Assembly (NCBI RefSeq): GCF_031624395.1
Contig: NZ_JAMQON010000007.1
Span: 1 to 64,000 of the forward strand
Reading direction: 5' to 3'
From: Halomicroarcula saliterrae
GTDB lineage: Archaea > Halobacteriota > Halobacteria > Halobacteriales > Haloarculaceae
DNA: 64,000 bases
The notes below the pieces were generated by a model. That model worked only from the letters and a program-made list of their open reading frames with translations. It had not been told where the DNA came from and did no database searches. Numbering within the stretch: the stretch's first letter is position 1; each line of letters starts with the position of its first letter. Shown here one piece after another: positions 15,368 to 23,322 of the stretch. The position numbers were made by a program, and so were the translations under genes.

Positions 15368-16774
15368 ATGAGTGACGAGTTCGACGCCGTCGTTTCGCAG
15401 GTCCGCGAGCGGGCCTCGCCCGACGACGAGGAGCGCACGCAGTTACAGCGGGCGGCGGCGACGGTGATGGAGCGGGCCGGCGAAGCGGTAGCCGAGCTCC
15501 CGGTCGAAGCCGAGGTGTTGCAGGTCGGCTCTACAGCGAGGGGGACGTGGACGGCGGGCGACCGCGACGTGGACGTGTTCGTGGCCTTCCCGCCGTCACT
15601 GGACCGCGAGAAGCTGGAGCGCTACGGACTGGAGGTGGGACACGCCGTCCTGCCAGAGGGTCACGAAGAGTTCGCCGAGCACCCCTACGTGGTCGGCGAA
15701 GTGGACGGGTACGCCGTCGACCTGGTCCCGTGCTACGCCGTCGAGGACGCGACGGCGATCCAGTCGGCGGTCGACCGGACGCCGTTTCACACCCGGTATC
15801 TGGCGGCCCGGCTCGACGACGCGCTGGCGAGCGAGGTCCGGGTCACCAAGCAGTTCCTGAAGGGTATCGGCGTCTACGGGAGCGACCTGCGGACGCGGGG
15901 CTTTTCGGGCTACCTGACCGAGTTACTGGTCGTCGAGTACGGCGGGTTCCGCGAGTTCGTCGAGGCGGCGGCCGACTGGCAGCCGCCGGTGCGATTCGAC
16001 CCGGAAGACCACGGCACCGTCGCGTTCGACGACCCCCTCGTCGTGGTGGACCCGACGGACCCCGAGCGCAACGTCGCGGCGGTCTGCTCGGCGGAGAACG
16101 TCGCCCGCCTCCAGCACTACGCCCGCGAACTGCTGGCCGAGCCGCGAGCGGCGCTGTTCGAGGCGAGCGAGCCGCCGGCCTACGACGCGTCGGCCGTCGC
16201 CGCTGCCGTCGACCGACGCGGGACGACACCGGTCGCGGTCCGATTCGCGGCTCCAGACGTCGTCGAGGACCAGCTCTGGCCACAGCTCCGGAAGTCGCTG
16301 GGCGGGCTCACCGACGAACTCGACCGTCGCGGGTTCGACGTGTTCCGGTCGGTCGCGCTGGCGACCGACGGGTCGGGCGGAGGCACCGGCCCGCGGGCGG
16401 TCGACGGGTCGAGCGTCGACGAAGCCGCGCTCCTGATCGAGCTGAGTGTCGCCGAACGCCCGGCCGTCGAGCGCCACGAGGGGCCGCCGGTCCACGTGCG
16501 CGAGCACGCCGCCGGATTCTACGGGACCTACGCCGACGACCCCGACGTGGCCGGCCCGTACATCGACGGCGACCGCTACGTGGTCGAGCGGCCCCGCGAG
16601 TTCCGGACGGCCAGCGACTTTCTCGACAGCGAAGAACTCCTGGGCGTGCGGCTCGGCCCCCACGTCGAATCGGCGCTCGAAGCGGGCTACGAGGTGCTCG
16701 TGGGGAGGGACATCGCAGCACTCGCGGAGCACTTCGGCGTCGAACTGGCCGACTACTTCGAGCCGAGGCCCTGA
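15368..16774 (+). CDS. cca: CCA-adding tRNA nucleotidyltransferase, archaeal class I
   Basis: The enzyme adds or repairs the 3' CCA of tRNAs using CTP and ATP without a template. The 468-residue protein has the polymerase-beta-type motif GST(54-56) followed by D67-V-D69 and the third carboxylate in VDLVPCY (about residue 119), then the central KQFLKGIGVYGS region typical of archaeal CCA enzymes. Length matches the family. Two tRNA genes lie just upstream on the opposite strand. Its 3' end overlaps the convergent deacetylase gene by 22 bases. Confidence 0.95.
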   Translation: MSDEFDAVVSQVRERASPDDEERTQLQRAAATVMERAGEAVAELPVEAEVLQVGSTARGTWTAGDRDVDVFVAFPPSLDREKLERYGLEVGHAVLPEGHEEFAEHPYVVGEVDGYAVDLVPCYAVEDATAIQSAVDRTPFHTRYLAARLDDALASEVRVTKQFLKGIGVYGSDLRTRGFSGYLTELLVVEYGGFREFVEAAADWQPPVRFDPEDHGTVAFDDPLVVVDPTDPERNVAAVCSAENVARLQHYARELLAEPRAALFEASEPPAYDASAVAAAVDRRGTTPVAVRFAAPDVVEDQLWPQLRKSLGGLTDELDRRGFDVFRSVALATDGSGGGTGPRAVDGSSVDEAALLIELSVAERPAVERHEGPPVHVREHAAGFYGTYADDPDVAGPYIDGDRYVVERPREFRTASDFLDSEELLGVRLGPHVESALEAGYEVLVGRDIAALAEHFGVELADYFEPRP

Positions 16775-17760
16775 CTGGCGACCGCGTCGAGTGTCTCGCG
16801 GGCCGCCTCGCTCACGTCGTCGTCCGGTTCGACGGGCTGGTAGCCGTCGAACACCTCGTGGACCATCTTGATAGAGTCAGAGAGCGTGTCGAGCCCGTAG
16901 CCGCCTTCGAGGACGAAGCCCAGCCCGGCGTCACAGTCGTCGGCGAGGTCGACCATCCGTTCGGTCATCACGCCGTACCCCTCGGTACTGACCTGCATCC
17001 GTGAGATGGGGTCGTGCTCGTGGGCGTCGAAACCGGCGCTCACCAGTAGGAGGTCGGGGTCGAAGTCGGCGATTTCGGGCGCGATGACCTCGTCGATAGC
17101 CGCCAGGTAGTCGGCCGTGTCGGCACCCGGCTGGTAGACGACGTTGACGTTCGCGCCGTCGCCCTCGCCGGCGCCCGTCTCGTCGATTTCTCCGGTCCCG
17201 GGGAAGAGGCCGTCTTCGTGGATAGAGGCGTAGAACACGTCGCCGCGGTCGTAGAAGATGTCCTGTGTCCCGTTGCCGTGGTGGACGTCCCAGTCGAAGA
17301 TGGCGACGCTGTCGGCGCCCCCGTCGAGGGCTGCCTGTGCGGCCACGCCCGCGTTGTTGATGAAACAGAAGCCCATCGCGTCGTCGCCGACGGCGTGGTG
17401 GCCCGGCGGCCGCCCGAGCGCGAACGGCGTCCGGCGGGCCGTGACGTCGGGACCGGCGCTTTCGGCCGCCCAGACGGCCAGTCCGGCCGAGGCGAGCGCG
17501 GCGTCCCACGTTGCCTCGACGGCGACCGTGTCGGCGTCCCAGTGGCCGCCGCCGTCGGCGCAGTAGTCGCGGAACTCCTCGATGTAGTCGGCGTCGTGGA
17601 CCGCCCGGACCACGTCGAGGTCCGCGTCGGGGGCGTCGACGTACTCGACGCCGTGGCACTCTTTGAGGGCGCGTCGCACCGCCCGGAGTCGGTCGGGACT
17701 CTCCGGGTGGCGTTCGCCGGTGTCGTGGTCAAGACAGACCTCGCGGTAGCCGAAGTTCAT
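16753..17760 (-). CDS. Histone deacetylase family protein
   Basis: This is a 335-residue zinc-dependent deacetylase of the HDAC/acetoin-utilisation (AcuC/AphA) family. The catalytic His pair is in RPPGHHA (residues 118-124), the metal ligands are in FDWDVHHGNG (D158, H160), and a further ligand region lies in LLVSAGFDAHEHDP. Substrates of archaeal members are mostly unknown: acetylated protein lysines, polyamines or small amides. Its ATG directly abuts the stop of the histone-doublet gene, so the two are likely cotranscribed, which makes histone or another chromatin protein a candidate substrate (inference). Confidence 0.93.
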   Translation of the reverse strand: MNFGYREVCLDHDTGERHPESPDRLRAVRRALKECHGVEYVDAPDADLDVVRAVHDADYIEEFRDYCADGGGHWDADTVAVEATWDAALASAGLAVWAAESAGPDVTARRTPFALGRPPGHHAVGDDAMGFCFINNAGVAAQAALDGGADSVAIFDWDVHHGNGTQDIFYDRGDVFYASIHEDGLFPGTGEIDETGAGEGDGANVNVVYQPGADTADYLAAIDEVIAPEIADFDPDLLLVSAGFDAHEHDPISRMQVSTEGYGVMTERMVDLADDCDAGLGFVLEGGYGLDTLSDSIKMVHEVFDGYQPVEPDDDVSEAARETLDAVASQGLGSK

Positions 17761-18198
17761 TCAGTAGTACTGGGCGAGTTCGAAGTACGTCTCGACGTCT
17801 GCTGCCTTGACTGTCCGCCGGTCGGCGTGGCGGGCGAGGTCGGCGGCGGCGGCAGCGACGTCGTCTGCGAACGATTCGAGGAGGTCCGCGAGCGCGACGC
17901 GGGCGTCCATCGCGACGCGGTAGTCGTCGTCGATGTCGAGACGGGCGATGCGGTCGACCGGGGCGACCGGCAGCTCGAGGCCGTCCTTGTCCGGGACGTG
18001 CTCGATACCGAAATCCGACGGCATCAGCGTCTTTCGGCCGTCCCGCGTCGCCTCCTCGGCGGCCGTGGTAGCGAGCGAGGCCCCGCGCTGCTGGATTCGG
18101 CGTGCCAGTTCCTCTGCCGCGCCGGCGCTCACCCGCAACCCGTCCGCGTTCCGACGGATAACCGCGTCCACCGGCGCGAACGGAAGCTCGACGCTCAT
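17761..18198 (-). CDS. Archaeal histone, fused doublet
   Basis: The 145-residue protein holds two consecutive histone folds: residues about 3-62 (LPFAPVDAVIRRN, then ARRIQQRGASLATTA) and about 75-143 (LPVAPVDRIARL, then TVKAADVETYFE). A doublet lets one chain form the dimer that wraps DNA; haloarchaeal histones have this form. I preferred the ATG at 18198 (MSVELP) over the one at 18204. It lies immediately upstream of the deacetylase-family gene with no spacer. Its role in halophiles may be closer to gene regulation than to bulk compaction. Confidence 0.92.
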   Translation of the reverse strand: MSVELPFAPVDAVIRRNADGLRVSAGAAEELARRIQQRGASLATTAAEEATRDGRKTLMPSDFGIEHVPDKDGLELPVAPVDRIARLDIDDDYRVAMDARVALADLLESFADDVAAAAADLARHADRRTVKAADVETYFELAQYY

Positions 18199-18252
18199 AC
18201 CCACAATCGGGAGTGTTGCGGTCTTAAGGGTTTCCGTAGCGAGGTTTGCCAG

Positions 18253-19695
18253 TTAAAATACGTCGTCGGCGTCGAGTTGCCCGTCCTCGACGACACCGCG
18301 TACGGTCAGTTCCTGACCGAGCTGGACGCGTTCGCCCGTCTCGACGCTCATCGTCTGCTCGCCGTCGTCCAGCACGACGGGGTCCCCGGTCTGGACGACG
18401 GTGCCGGTAAACTCTACCTGCTCGGCGGCCTGTGTGCCGCCGTCGGTGCCGGCAGCAGCGCCGTCGCTCCCGGCGTCGGCGGCCGAATCGTCGCGTCCCC
18501 CGCCACTCGACCCGTCGTCCCCGCCGAAGGAGGACAGCCCCGCGTGCTGGTCGTCCTCGGCTTCCTCGGGCGTCGGTGCGACTCCCGTCCCGTCGTCGAG
18601 CACGACGATAGAGGCGTTCCAGCTGGCCGACGCTTCGAGGTCGTCCTGCCAGCCGTCCTGTATCTCCACGTCGGCGGCCAGTACCTCGTCGCCCGGCGCG
18701 ATGTCCTTGTCCGCCTTGTCGCCCCACAGCGCCACGCGGATGTCGCCGGTCGCGTCCTGGATACGGATGTTCCGGACCTGCCCCTCGCTGCCGTCGTCGC
18801 GGTCGAACGTGCGTACCGGGTCCGTAGAGCGGACGACACCGGCGATGTCAACCGTCTGGTCCATCTCGACGCTGTCGATCGGGTCGGCGTCGGGCTGGAA
18901 GTCGACGGCCTCGTCTATCTCGTCGACGGCGCCGTCGTCCCCGACGTGCAGTTCCAGCGAGCCGTCCCGTTCGCGGACGTAGCCGTCGACCACCTCGACG
19001 GCGGTGCCGGCCGATATCTCGGTCGCGCGGTCGGCCCGGTCGTCCCACATCGTCACGCGCACGCGGCCGGTCTCGTCGCCCAGCGTCAGGTTCGACACCT
19101 TCCCCTCGCTGCCGTCGTCACGGTCGAACGTGCGGACGCTGTCCGTATCGAGGACGAGGCCGCGCAGACTCACGTCGGACTGGCCCATGGTCAGCGCCTC
19201 GACGGTCGACCCGTCACCGGGTTCGACGTCGATGGTGGCGTCGTCGTCCTGTTCTGCCTTGTCGACGGACACCTCCAGTCCGTTGTACCCGTCTTTCGGG
19301 CGGCCCTTCACCCGCAACACGTCGCCGACAGAGAGCATCCCGTCGTCGATGTCCACGGCCTGTCCATCCCAGAAAGCGAGTCGGACACTGGCGGTCTCGT
19401 CGGCGGCCTCGACGTTGATGACGCGGCCGTCCTCGTCCTCGCCCTCTCGCTCGAACGTCTTCAGGTCGCCGATGGCCATCACCTTCGCGAGGAACTTCAC
19501 CTCGTCCATCCCCGGTTCGATGTCCGCGATGGTCTCGACTTCCCCCTCGTTGAGTTCGTGGGCCAGCAACATCGCCGCGGTCTCCTCGTCGGCGAGGCCC
19601 CCCATCTGTTCGACCTTCTCCTCGACGGCCTCGCGGAACTCCTCTTCGGAGACGTCGGTCTCGAGGTCCGCGTAGATATCTGCTATCGAGCCCAT
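18253..19695 (-). CDS. Replication factor A-like single-stranded DNA-binding protein
   Basis: The 480-residue protein contains repeated OB folds. Three related blocks each carry a variant of VRTFDRDDGSEGKV.NL.L.D.TG.VRV.MW (around residues 70-130, 170-240 and 270-340), and a divergent C-terminal OB fold (VEFTGTVVQTGDPVVLDDGEQ) follows an acidic Ser/Gly/Asp-rich linker at about 365-420. This is the RPA1-like architecture of haloarchaea, binding ssDNA in replication and repair. It is monocistronic here and followed by the histone pair on the same strand. Confidence 0.9.
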   Translation of the reverse strand: MGSIADIYADLETDVSEEEFREAVEEKVEQMGGLADEETAAMLLAHELNEGEVETIADIEPGMDEVKFLAKVMAIGDLKTFEREGEDEDGRVINVEAADETASVRLAFWDGQAVDIDDGMLSVGDVLRVKGRPKDGYNGLEVSVDKAEQDDDATIDVEPGDGSTVEALTMGQSDVSLRGLVLDTDSVRTFDRDDGSEGKVSNLTLGDETGRVRVTMWDDRADRATEISAGTAVEVVDGYVRERDGSLELHVGDDGAVDEIDEAVDFQPDADPIDSVEMDQTVDIAGVVRSTDPVRTFDRDDGSEGQVRNIRIQDATGDIRVALWGDKADKDIAPGDEVLAADVEIQDGWQDDLEASASWNASIVVLDDGTGVAPTPEEAEDDQHAGLSSFGGDDGSSGGGRDDSAADAGSDGAAAGTDGGTQAAEQVEFTGTVVQTGDPVVLDDGEQTMSVETGERVQLGQELTVRGVVEDGQLDADDVF

Positions 19696-19828
19696 CTATT
19701 TATCGGACGCAGGGTAGGGGCGCGCTTAAGCGTTGTCGTTGCCCCAGCGACCCGCTGCCGTCTGTCGGTTCCGTCTTCGGAGTCACCATACGCCGGGCTG
19801 GTCCCGCCACCGGATATAAACCTCCGGT

Positions 19829-20320
19829 CTACAGCGAGGTGGTCGTGACTTCCTCGCTCGTGTCCCCTCGGCTGTGCGTGACGACGACGCTACCGGGCAG
19901 CCCGTTCTCGAAGGATATCGTCGCCCGGTACGTGATTTCGACGATAGCCTGCGTACACATGTCGCCGGCGTCCTCCGTCCGGGTCGTCGCGACGTCGACG
20001 GTCAGCTCGTCCGACTCGGTGTTGTAGTTGGTGCTGCCGAGCGTCGCTGTCCGACAGCCGTCGCGTCCCCAGATTGTCCCCTCGACGACGACCTTCGAGC
20101 CGTCGACCGAGACCCGTGCGTTGTCGGTCTGTACCCCGTTCTCGTTGTTCACGACGGTGAAACCGGAATCGGTCAACGTCGGCGACGGCGTGTCGGTGTC
20201 CGTCTCGGTAGCAGTTTCGGTGTCGGTGGGCGTCCCGTCGCCCTCGCCGCCGCCGAGACAGCCCGTGAGCGCGATGATACCGACCGAACTGGCAGTTCCG
20301 AGGAGGGTGCGTCGCTTCAT
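19829..20320 (-). CDS. Tat-exported lipoprotein of unknown function
   Basis: The 163-residue protein starts MKRRTLLGTASS, a twin-arginine signal, with the lipobox LTGCLGG at about residues 18-24, so it is probably lipid-anchored outside the membrane. A Thr/Asp/Glu linker (PTDTETATETDTDTPS) leads to one small beta-rich domain with two cysteines (RDGCRTA and GDMCTQA) that could form a disulfide. The start at MKRRT was preferred to an ATG two codons upstream. I cannot assign a function. Confidence 0.8.
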   Translation of the reverse strand: MKRRTLLGTASSVGIIALTGCLGGGEGDGTPTDTETATETDTDTPSPTLTDSGFTVVNNENGVQTDNARVSVDGSKVVVEGTIWGRDGCRTATLGSTNYNTESDELTVDVATTRTEDAGDMCTQAIVEITYRATISFENGLPGSVVVTHSRGDTSEEVTTTSL

Positions 20321-20455
20321 ATGCAAGTGTTCGGTGACCGAAATAAAGGAGGTTGCGGTGAGTCAAAGGCGGCTTTGAGCGTGGTGTGTCTCCCCCTCGC
20401 GTGGCGGGGGTCGAACCGTCACCCTTTTCATACCGACCACCTTCCGTCAACATGA

Positions 20456-20528
20456 GTCCGGGTAGGGTAGTGGACTATCCTCTTGGCTTGCGGAGCCAGG
20501 GACCGGAGTTCAAATCTCCGTCCGGACG
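20456..20528 (+). tRNA. tRNA-Arg(GCG)
   Basis: Acceptor GTCCGGG pairs with TCCGGAC (one G-T), the anticodon arm is TTGGC-TTGCGGA-GCCAG (anticodon GCG) and the T arm CGGAG-TTCAAAT-CTCCG, with discriminator G. No intron is present. Its 3' end is duplicated downstream, marking it as a former integration site. Confidence 0.92.
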
Positions 20529-20587
20529 TTTCTGCCGACGCAAACCGCCGAGCGACAGCGAGGCCACTGCGTCGGCGAAACTCCGCG

Positions 20588-20598
20588 CGGAGATTTGA
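20588..20598 (-). repeat. Inverted partial copy of the tRNA-Arg T arm
   Basis: CGGAGATTTGA is the exact reverse complement of the T-loop and 3' T-stem bases of the upstream tRNA-Arg (TCAAATCTCCG). It overlaps a perfect palindrome CTCCGCGCGGAG (20581-20592). Confidence 0.45.
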
Positions 20599-20637
20599 GC
20601 AGACGAGGAAGGCGCAGCGAAGCGAGCATTTCTCGGC

Positions 20638-20660
20638 GAGTTCAAATCCCCGTCCGGACG
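20638..20660 (+). repeat. Direct repeat of the tRNA-Arg 3' end (att scar)
   Basis: These 23 bases match the last 23 bases of tRNA-Arg (20506-20528) with one mismatch, beginning GAGTTCAAATC and ending CGTCCGGACG. A tRNA plus a downstream copy of its 3' end is the classic attL/attR pattern; only about 110 bases separate the two, so the inserted element has been lost. Confidence 0.75.
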
Positions 20661-20663
20661 TGC

Positions 20664-20786
20664 ACTTCGTTTACGACCGGCGAGCTCTACGCTCACTGAC
20701 GCTCGCGTAGAACTCCGTCCGGCGTTCATTTCGTTCACGACCGGCGAGCTCTACGCTCACTGACGCTCGCGTAGAACTCCGTCCGG
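20664..20786 (+). repeat. Two tandem 59-bp repeats behind tRNA-Arg
   Basis: The unit at 20664-20722 recurs at 20728-20786 (64-base period) with only a few differences. Each unit contains the stem TCTACGC/GCGTAGA and ends with CTCCGTCCGG, the last bases of the tRNA-Arg 3' end, so the array may derive from successive integration or excision at this site. No gene is present between 20529 and 20855. Confidence 0.7.
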
Positions 20787-20855
20787 ACGGCGGCGTCTGC
20801 GGGGTCACGGCCGAAGACCAGACGACTTTTGTCGTCCCTCGGGGTTTGTGCAGGT

Positions 20856-22637
20856 ATGTTCGGTCCCGGACGGGAGCTGCTGGGCCGGGCGCGAGCGCAG
20901 GTCCGGGAGGACCTTCGCGCCGACCCGTTCCTCCCGTACATCATCGTCTTGGCGACCCTCCTCGCGAGTTTCTGGTTCTGGCACCGAGTCCCGAACTTCG
21001 CGACGCGGGACGAGAAAGACCGCCTGATAGACGCGATGGTGCCCTACGGCCGAGTGCTCGCCGACCCGAGTTTCGAGTCGCTGCGAAACGGCGTCACGTG
21101 GAGCCGCGTCCCCTTCGGCGCGACGCTGTACCTGTTCGCGCTGGCCATGCTCCCGGTCGTCGTCGTCGCCGTCCTGACCGGCCGCGCGGATATCTTCACC
21201 TCGGTCGGCTTCCCGAACCCGGCGTTTGGGTACTACGACCTGTGGGCCGCCACGCCGCGGTGGGTGTGGACCTGGAGCCTCGTTTTCGTGCGGCTGTTCA
21301 ACGTCGCCTTCGCCGTCGGCTCGGTCTACCTGACCTACCGGCTGGGCACCGCCATCGTCGACCGGCTGACCGGCCGGCTGGCCGCCGTCATCCTCACGCT
21401 GACCTTCGGTTTTCTCACCATCGCCCACGAGGGCGGCGAGGACATGCCGGCGCTGTTCTGTGCGCTCCTCTCGCTGAATCTCCTCTACGTCTACGTCCGC
21501 AGCGGCGAGCGGACACCCTTCTTCGCGGGCGCCGTCTTCGGCGGGGCCGCTATCGCGTTTAAACTGACTGCCGCGCCGGTCATCCTCGGCGTCGGCATCG
21601 CCCACCTGCTCCGGGCGCTCAGGACCGAGGACGACACCGTCGCGACCCTGCTCGCCCCGCGCTTGCTCGTCACCGGCGCGGCGCTGGGGCTGGTGACCAT
21701 ACTGCTCGGCTTCCCGACCTTCCTCGTCGGCGGGTTCGAGCAGATAAGCGCACGCATCTTCGGCGGCTCGATGTCGAGAATGAGCCACCCGACCGGCCCG
21801 GACGCCCCGATTACGTGGTGGTTCCTCCGGGGTTACTTCAGCGGGATGGGGCTGCCGCTGTTTTTCGCGTCGGTCGCCGGGGTCGTCGGAAGCGCCGTCG
21901 GGCTTCGAAAGCGCCGCGAGGGCCGGTACGGCGTCGCGCTGGTGCTCGCGATGCTCGCCGTCTACGTCGCGATGTTCTCCCAGTGGCACGACTTCCGCGT
22001 CCACCATCTGCTCCCGACGCTGCCGCTGTTCGCGCTGTTGCTCGCGAACTCGCTGTCGGCGTTGCGTGAGTGGAACCCCGCGGTCGCGCGTCCGGTGATG
22101 GCGGTGTTGCTGGTGACGACGGCGGTGTACGCCGGGCTCGGTACCGCCGGCTTCGCCTCGATGCCACGGGACCAGGCCGAGGCGTGGCTGGCCGAGAACG
22201 CCGACGAGAACGAGACGGTCGAGGTGTACCGCGTGAACATCCAGGATATCGCGGTCCCACACGGCATGAAGGTCAACCACCGGTTCCAGGACCGCGCGTC
22301 GGTCGACCCCTGTCCCGAATACATCCAGCTCGGCTACCGTGACCTCCTGTATCTGAAAGAGGGGACCTACTACCGCAACGGCGAGACCCAGAAGCGGTAT
22401 ATCCGGGGGCTGCTGGAGGGAGAGTACGACTACGAGCTCGTCGCCGAGTTCGGCGAGCGACCGCCGAACTTCGTCCCGGAGCGGGCGACGCCCGGGGACT
22501 ACACCGACCTGCTGCGCTACGGCGTCGTCCCACAGACCGACCAGTTCGCCGACGAGCAGGAGCTCGCGGCCAACCAGTACACCGCTATCCTCGAACGCAC
22601 CGAGCGGTGTACCAGCCGCCACGAGAGCGGATTCTAG
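20856..22637 (+). CDS. GT-C membrane glycosyltransferase (ArnT/PMT-like)
   Basis: The 593-residue polytopic protein starts with a short cytoplasmic segment, then a first transmembrane helix (IIVLATLLASFWFW). The following loop carries the acidic FATRDEKD motif expected in the first extracytoplasmic loop of GT-C enzymes, which take sugar from a dolichyl-phosphate carrier. About ten hydrophobic segments follow, then a soluble C-terminal region of roughly 150 residues. I chose ATG 20856 (MFGPGR) rather than 20829. It heads a glycan locus but is convergent with the SHOCT protein. The acceptor is unknown: S-layer glycoprotein, pilin or lipid. Confidence 0.8.
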   Translation: MFGPGRELLGRARAQVREDLRADPFLPYIIVLATLLASFWFWHRVPNFATRDEKDRLIDAMVPYGRVLADPSFESLRNGVTWSRVPFGATLYLFALAMLPVVVVAVLTGRADIFTSVGFPNPAFGYYDLWAATPRWVWTWSLVFVRLFNVAFAVGSVYLTYRLGTAIVDRLTGRLAAVILTLTFGFLTIAHEGGEDMPALFCALLSLNLLYVYVRSGERTPFFAGAVFGGAAIAFKLTAAPVILGVGIAHLLRALRTEDDTVATLLAPRLLVTGAALGLVTILLGFPTFLVGGFEQISARIFGGSMSRMSHPTGPDAPITWWFLRGYFSGMGLPLFFASVAGVVGSAVGLRKRREGRYGVALVLAMLAVYVAMFSQWHDFRVHHLLPTLPLFALLLANSLSALREWNPAVARPVMAVLLVTTAVYAGLGTAGFASMPRDQAEAWLAENADENETVEVYRVNIQDIAVPHGMKVNHRFQDRASVDPCPEYIQLGYRDLLYLKEGTYYRNGETQKRYIRGLLEGEYDYELVAEFGERPPNFVPERATPGDYTDLLRYGVVPQTDQFADEQELAANQYTAILERTERCTSRHESGF

Positions 22638-23017
22638 CGCTCGAACTCGCGCTCGGGGTCGTCCGCTGGACGCTCGCGAGCCGTCGCTGCGTCCTCCGTC
22701 TCCAACAGCGTCTCGACCTGCCGCTCGAACTCCTCGTCGGTGAGTTCCCCGCGGGCGTACCGGTCCCGCAGCGTCGCCAGCGCGTCGTCCTCGTCGCTCA
22801 CTGGGCGGCGGTCGTCGGCCCGTCGGCGCTCGTAGCGCCGCGTCGCACCGAGAGCCATCGGTAGCACGCCGCCGAACCCCACGGGGAACGCCACCCAGAA
22901 CCACGGGACGCCGGCGAACAGCAGCCCGAAGGCGACGACCAGTGTCAGCGTCGTCACCGCGCCGGCGACGACGGCGGTCAGGGAGTCGTCCTCGTCGGGT
23001 CGTTCCGCATCGACCAT
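22634..23017 (-). CDS. SHOCT-domain membrane protein
   Basis: The 127-residue protein has two hydrophobic segments (VVAGAVTTLTLVVAFGLLF and WFWVAFPVGFGGVLPMA) and a C-terminal SHOCT motif (LRDRYARGELTDEEFERQV, about residues 83-101), a short oligomerisation segment found at protein ends. It overlaps the convergent GT-C gene by four bases. Function unknown; such proteins are common small haloarchaeal membrane proteins. Confidence 0.85.
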   Translation of the reverse strand: MVDAERPDEDDSLTAVVAGAVTTLTLVVAFGLLFAGVPWFWVAFPVGFGGVLPMALGATRRYERRRADDRRPVSDEDDALATLRDRYARGELTDEEFERQVETLLETEDAATARERPADDPEREFER

Positions 23018-23069
23018 ACTGGACCGAGAGAGCGAGCGCGGATAGATGTTGTGACGAGCCTAACGGCCC

Positions 23070-23306
23070 CTACGCCTCGAAGCGACGGATATCGAAGACG
23101 TAGGAGACGGCGAACATCGTCACCGCCAGCAGCGGCGCCTGCGCGAGGAGCGGTTCGTAGCGAAACAGTGCGCCGATAGCGAACGTACAGCCCCCCGTCA
23201 GAGCACCGCTCAAGGCGGCGTAGACGCCGCGTGAGAGGTTGCTGGCCCACTCCTCGAACCGGCGGTAGGCCCGGAACACACTCCCCGGTTCGGAGTGTAG
23301 CCACAT
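23070..23306 (-). CDS. Small membrane protein, 78 aa
   Basis: This short protein has two hydrophobic segments (GVYAALSGALTGGCTFAIGAL and PLLAVTMFAVSYVF) and a charged C-terminus. It is on the same strand and just downstream of the flippase-like gene, probably in one transcript. I do not recognise a family. Confidence 0.6.
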   Translation of the reverse strand: MWLHSEPGSVFRAYRRFEEWASNLSRGVYAALSGALTGGCTFAIGALFRYEPLLAQAPLLAVTMFAVSYVFDIRRFEA

Positions 23307-23322
23307 AACTCCGGGGAAAGTG

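Noticed and set aside
15547-17004. 485-residue Arg/Gly-rich open frame overlapping cca
   Set aside because: Its composition is typical of an out-of-frame reading of acidic haloarchaeal genes; the real gene is the CCA enzyme in the other frame.
17218-19848. 876-residue plus-strand open frame
   Set aside because: It is antisense to the deacetylase, histone and RPA genes, which have clear domain motifs. High-GC haloarchaeal DNA keeps complementary frames open; its translation has no recognisable motif.
20805-22904. 699-residue minus-strand open frame
   Set aside because: It is antisense to the GT-C glycosyltransferase, with highly charged low-complexity translation.
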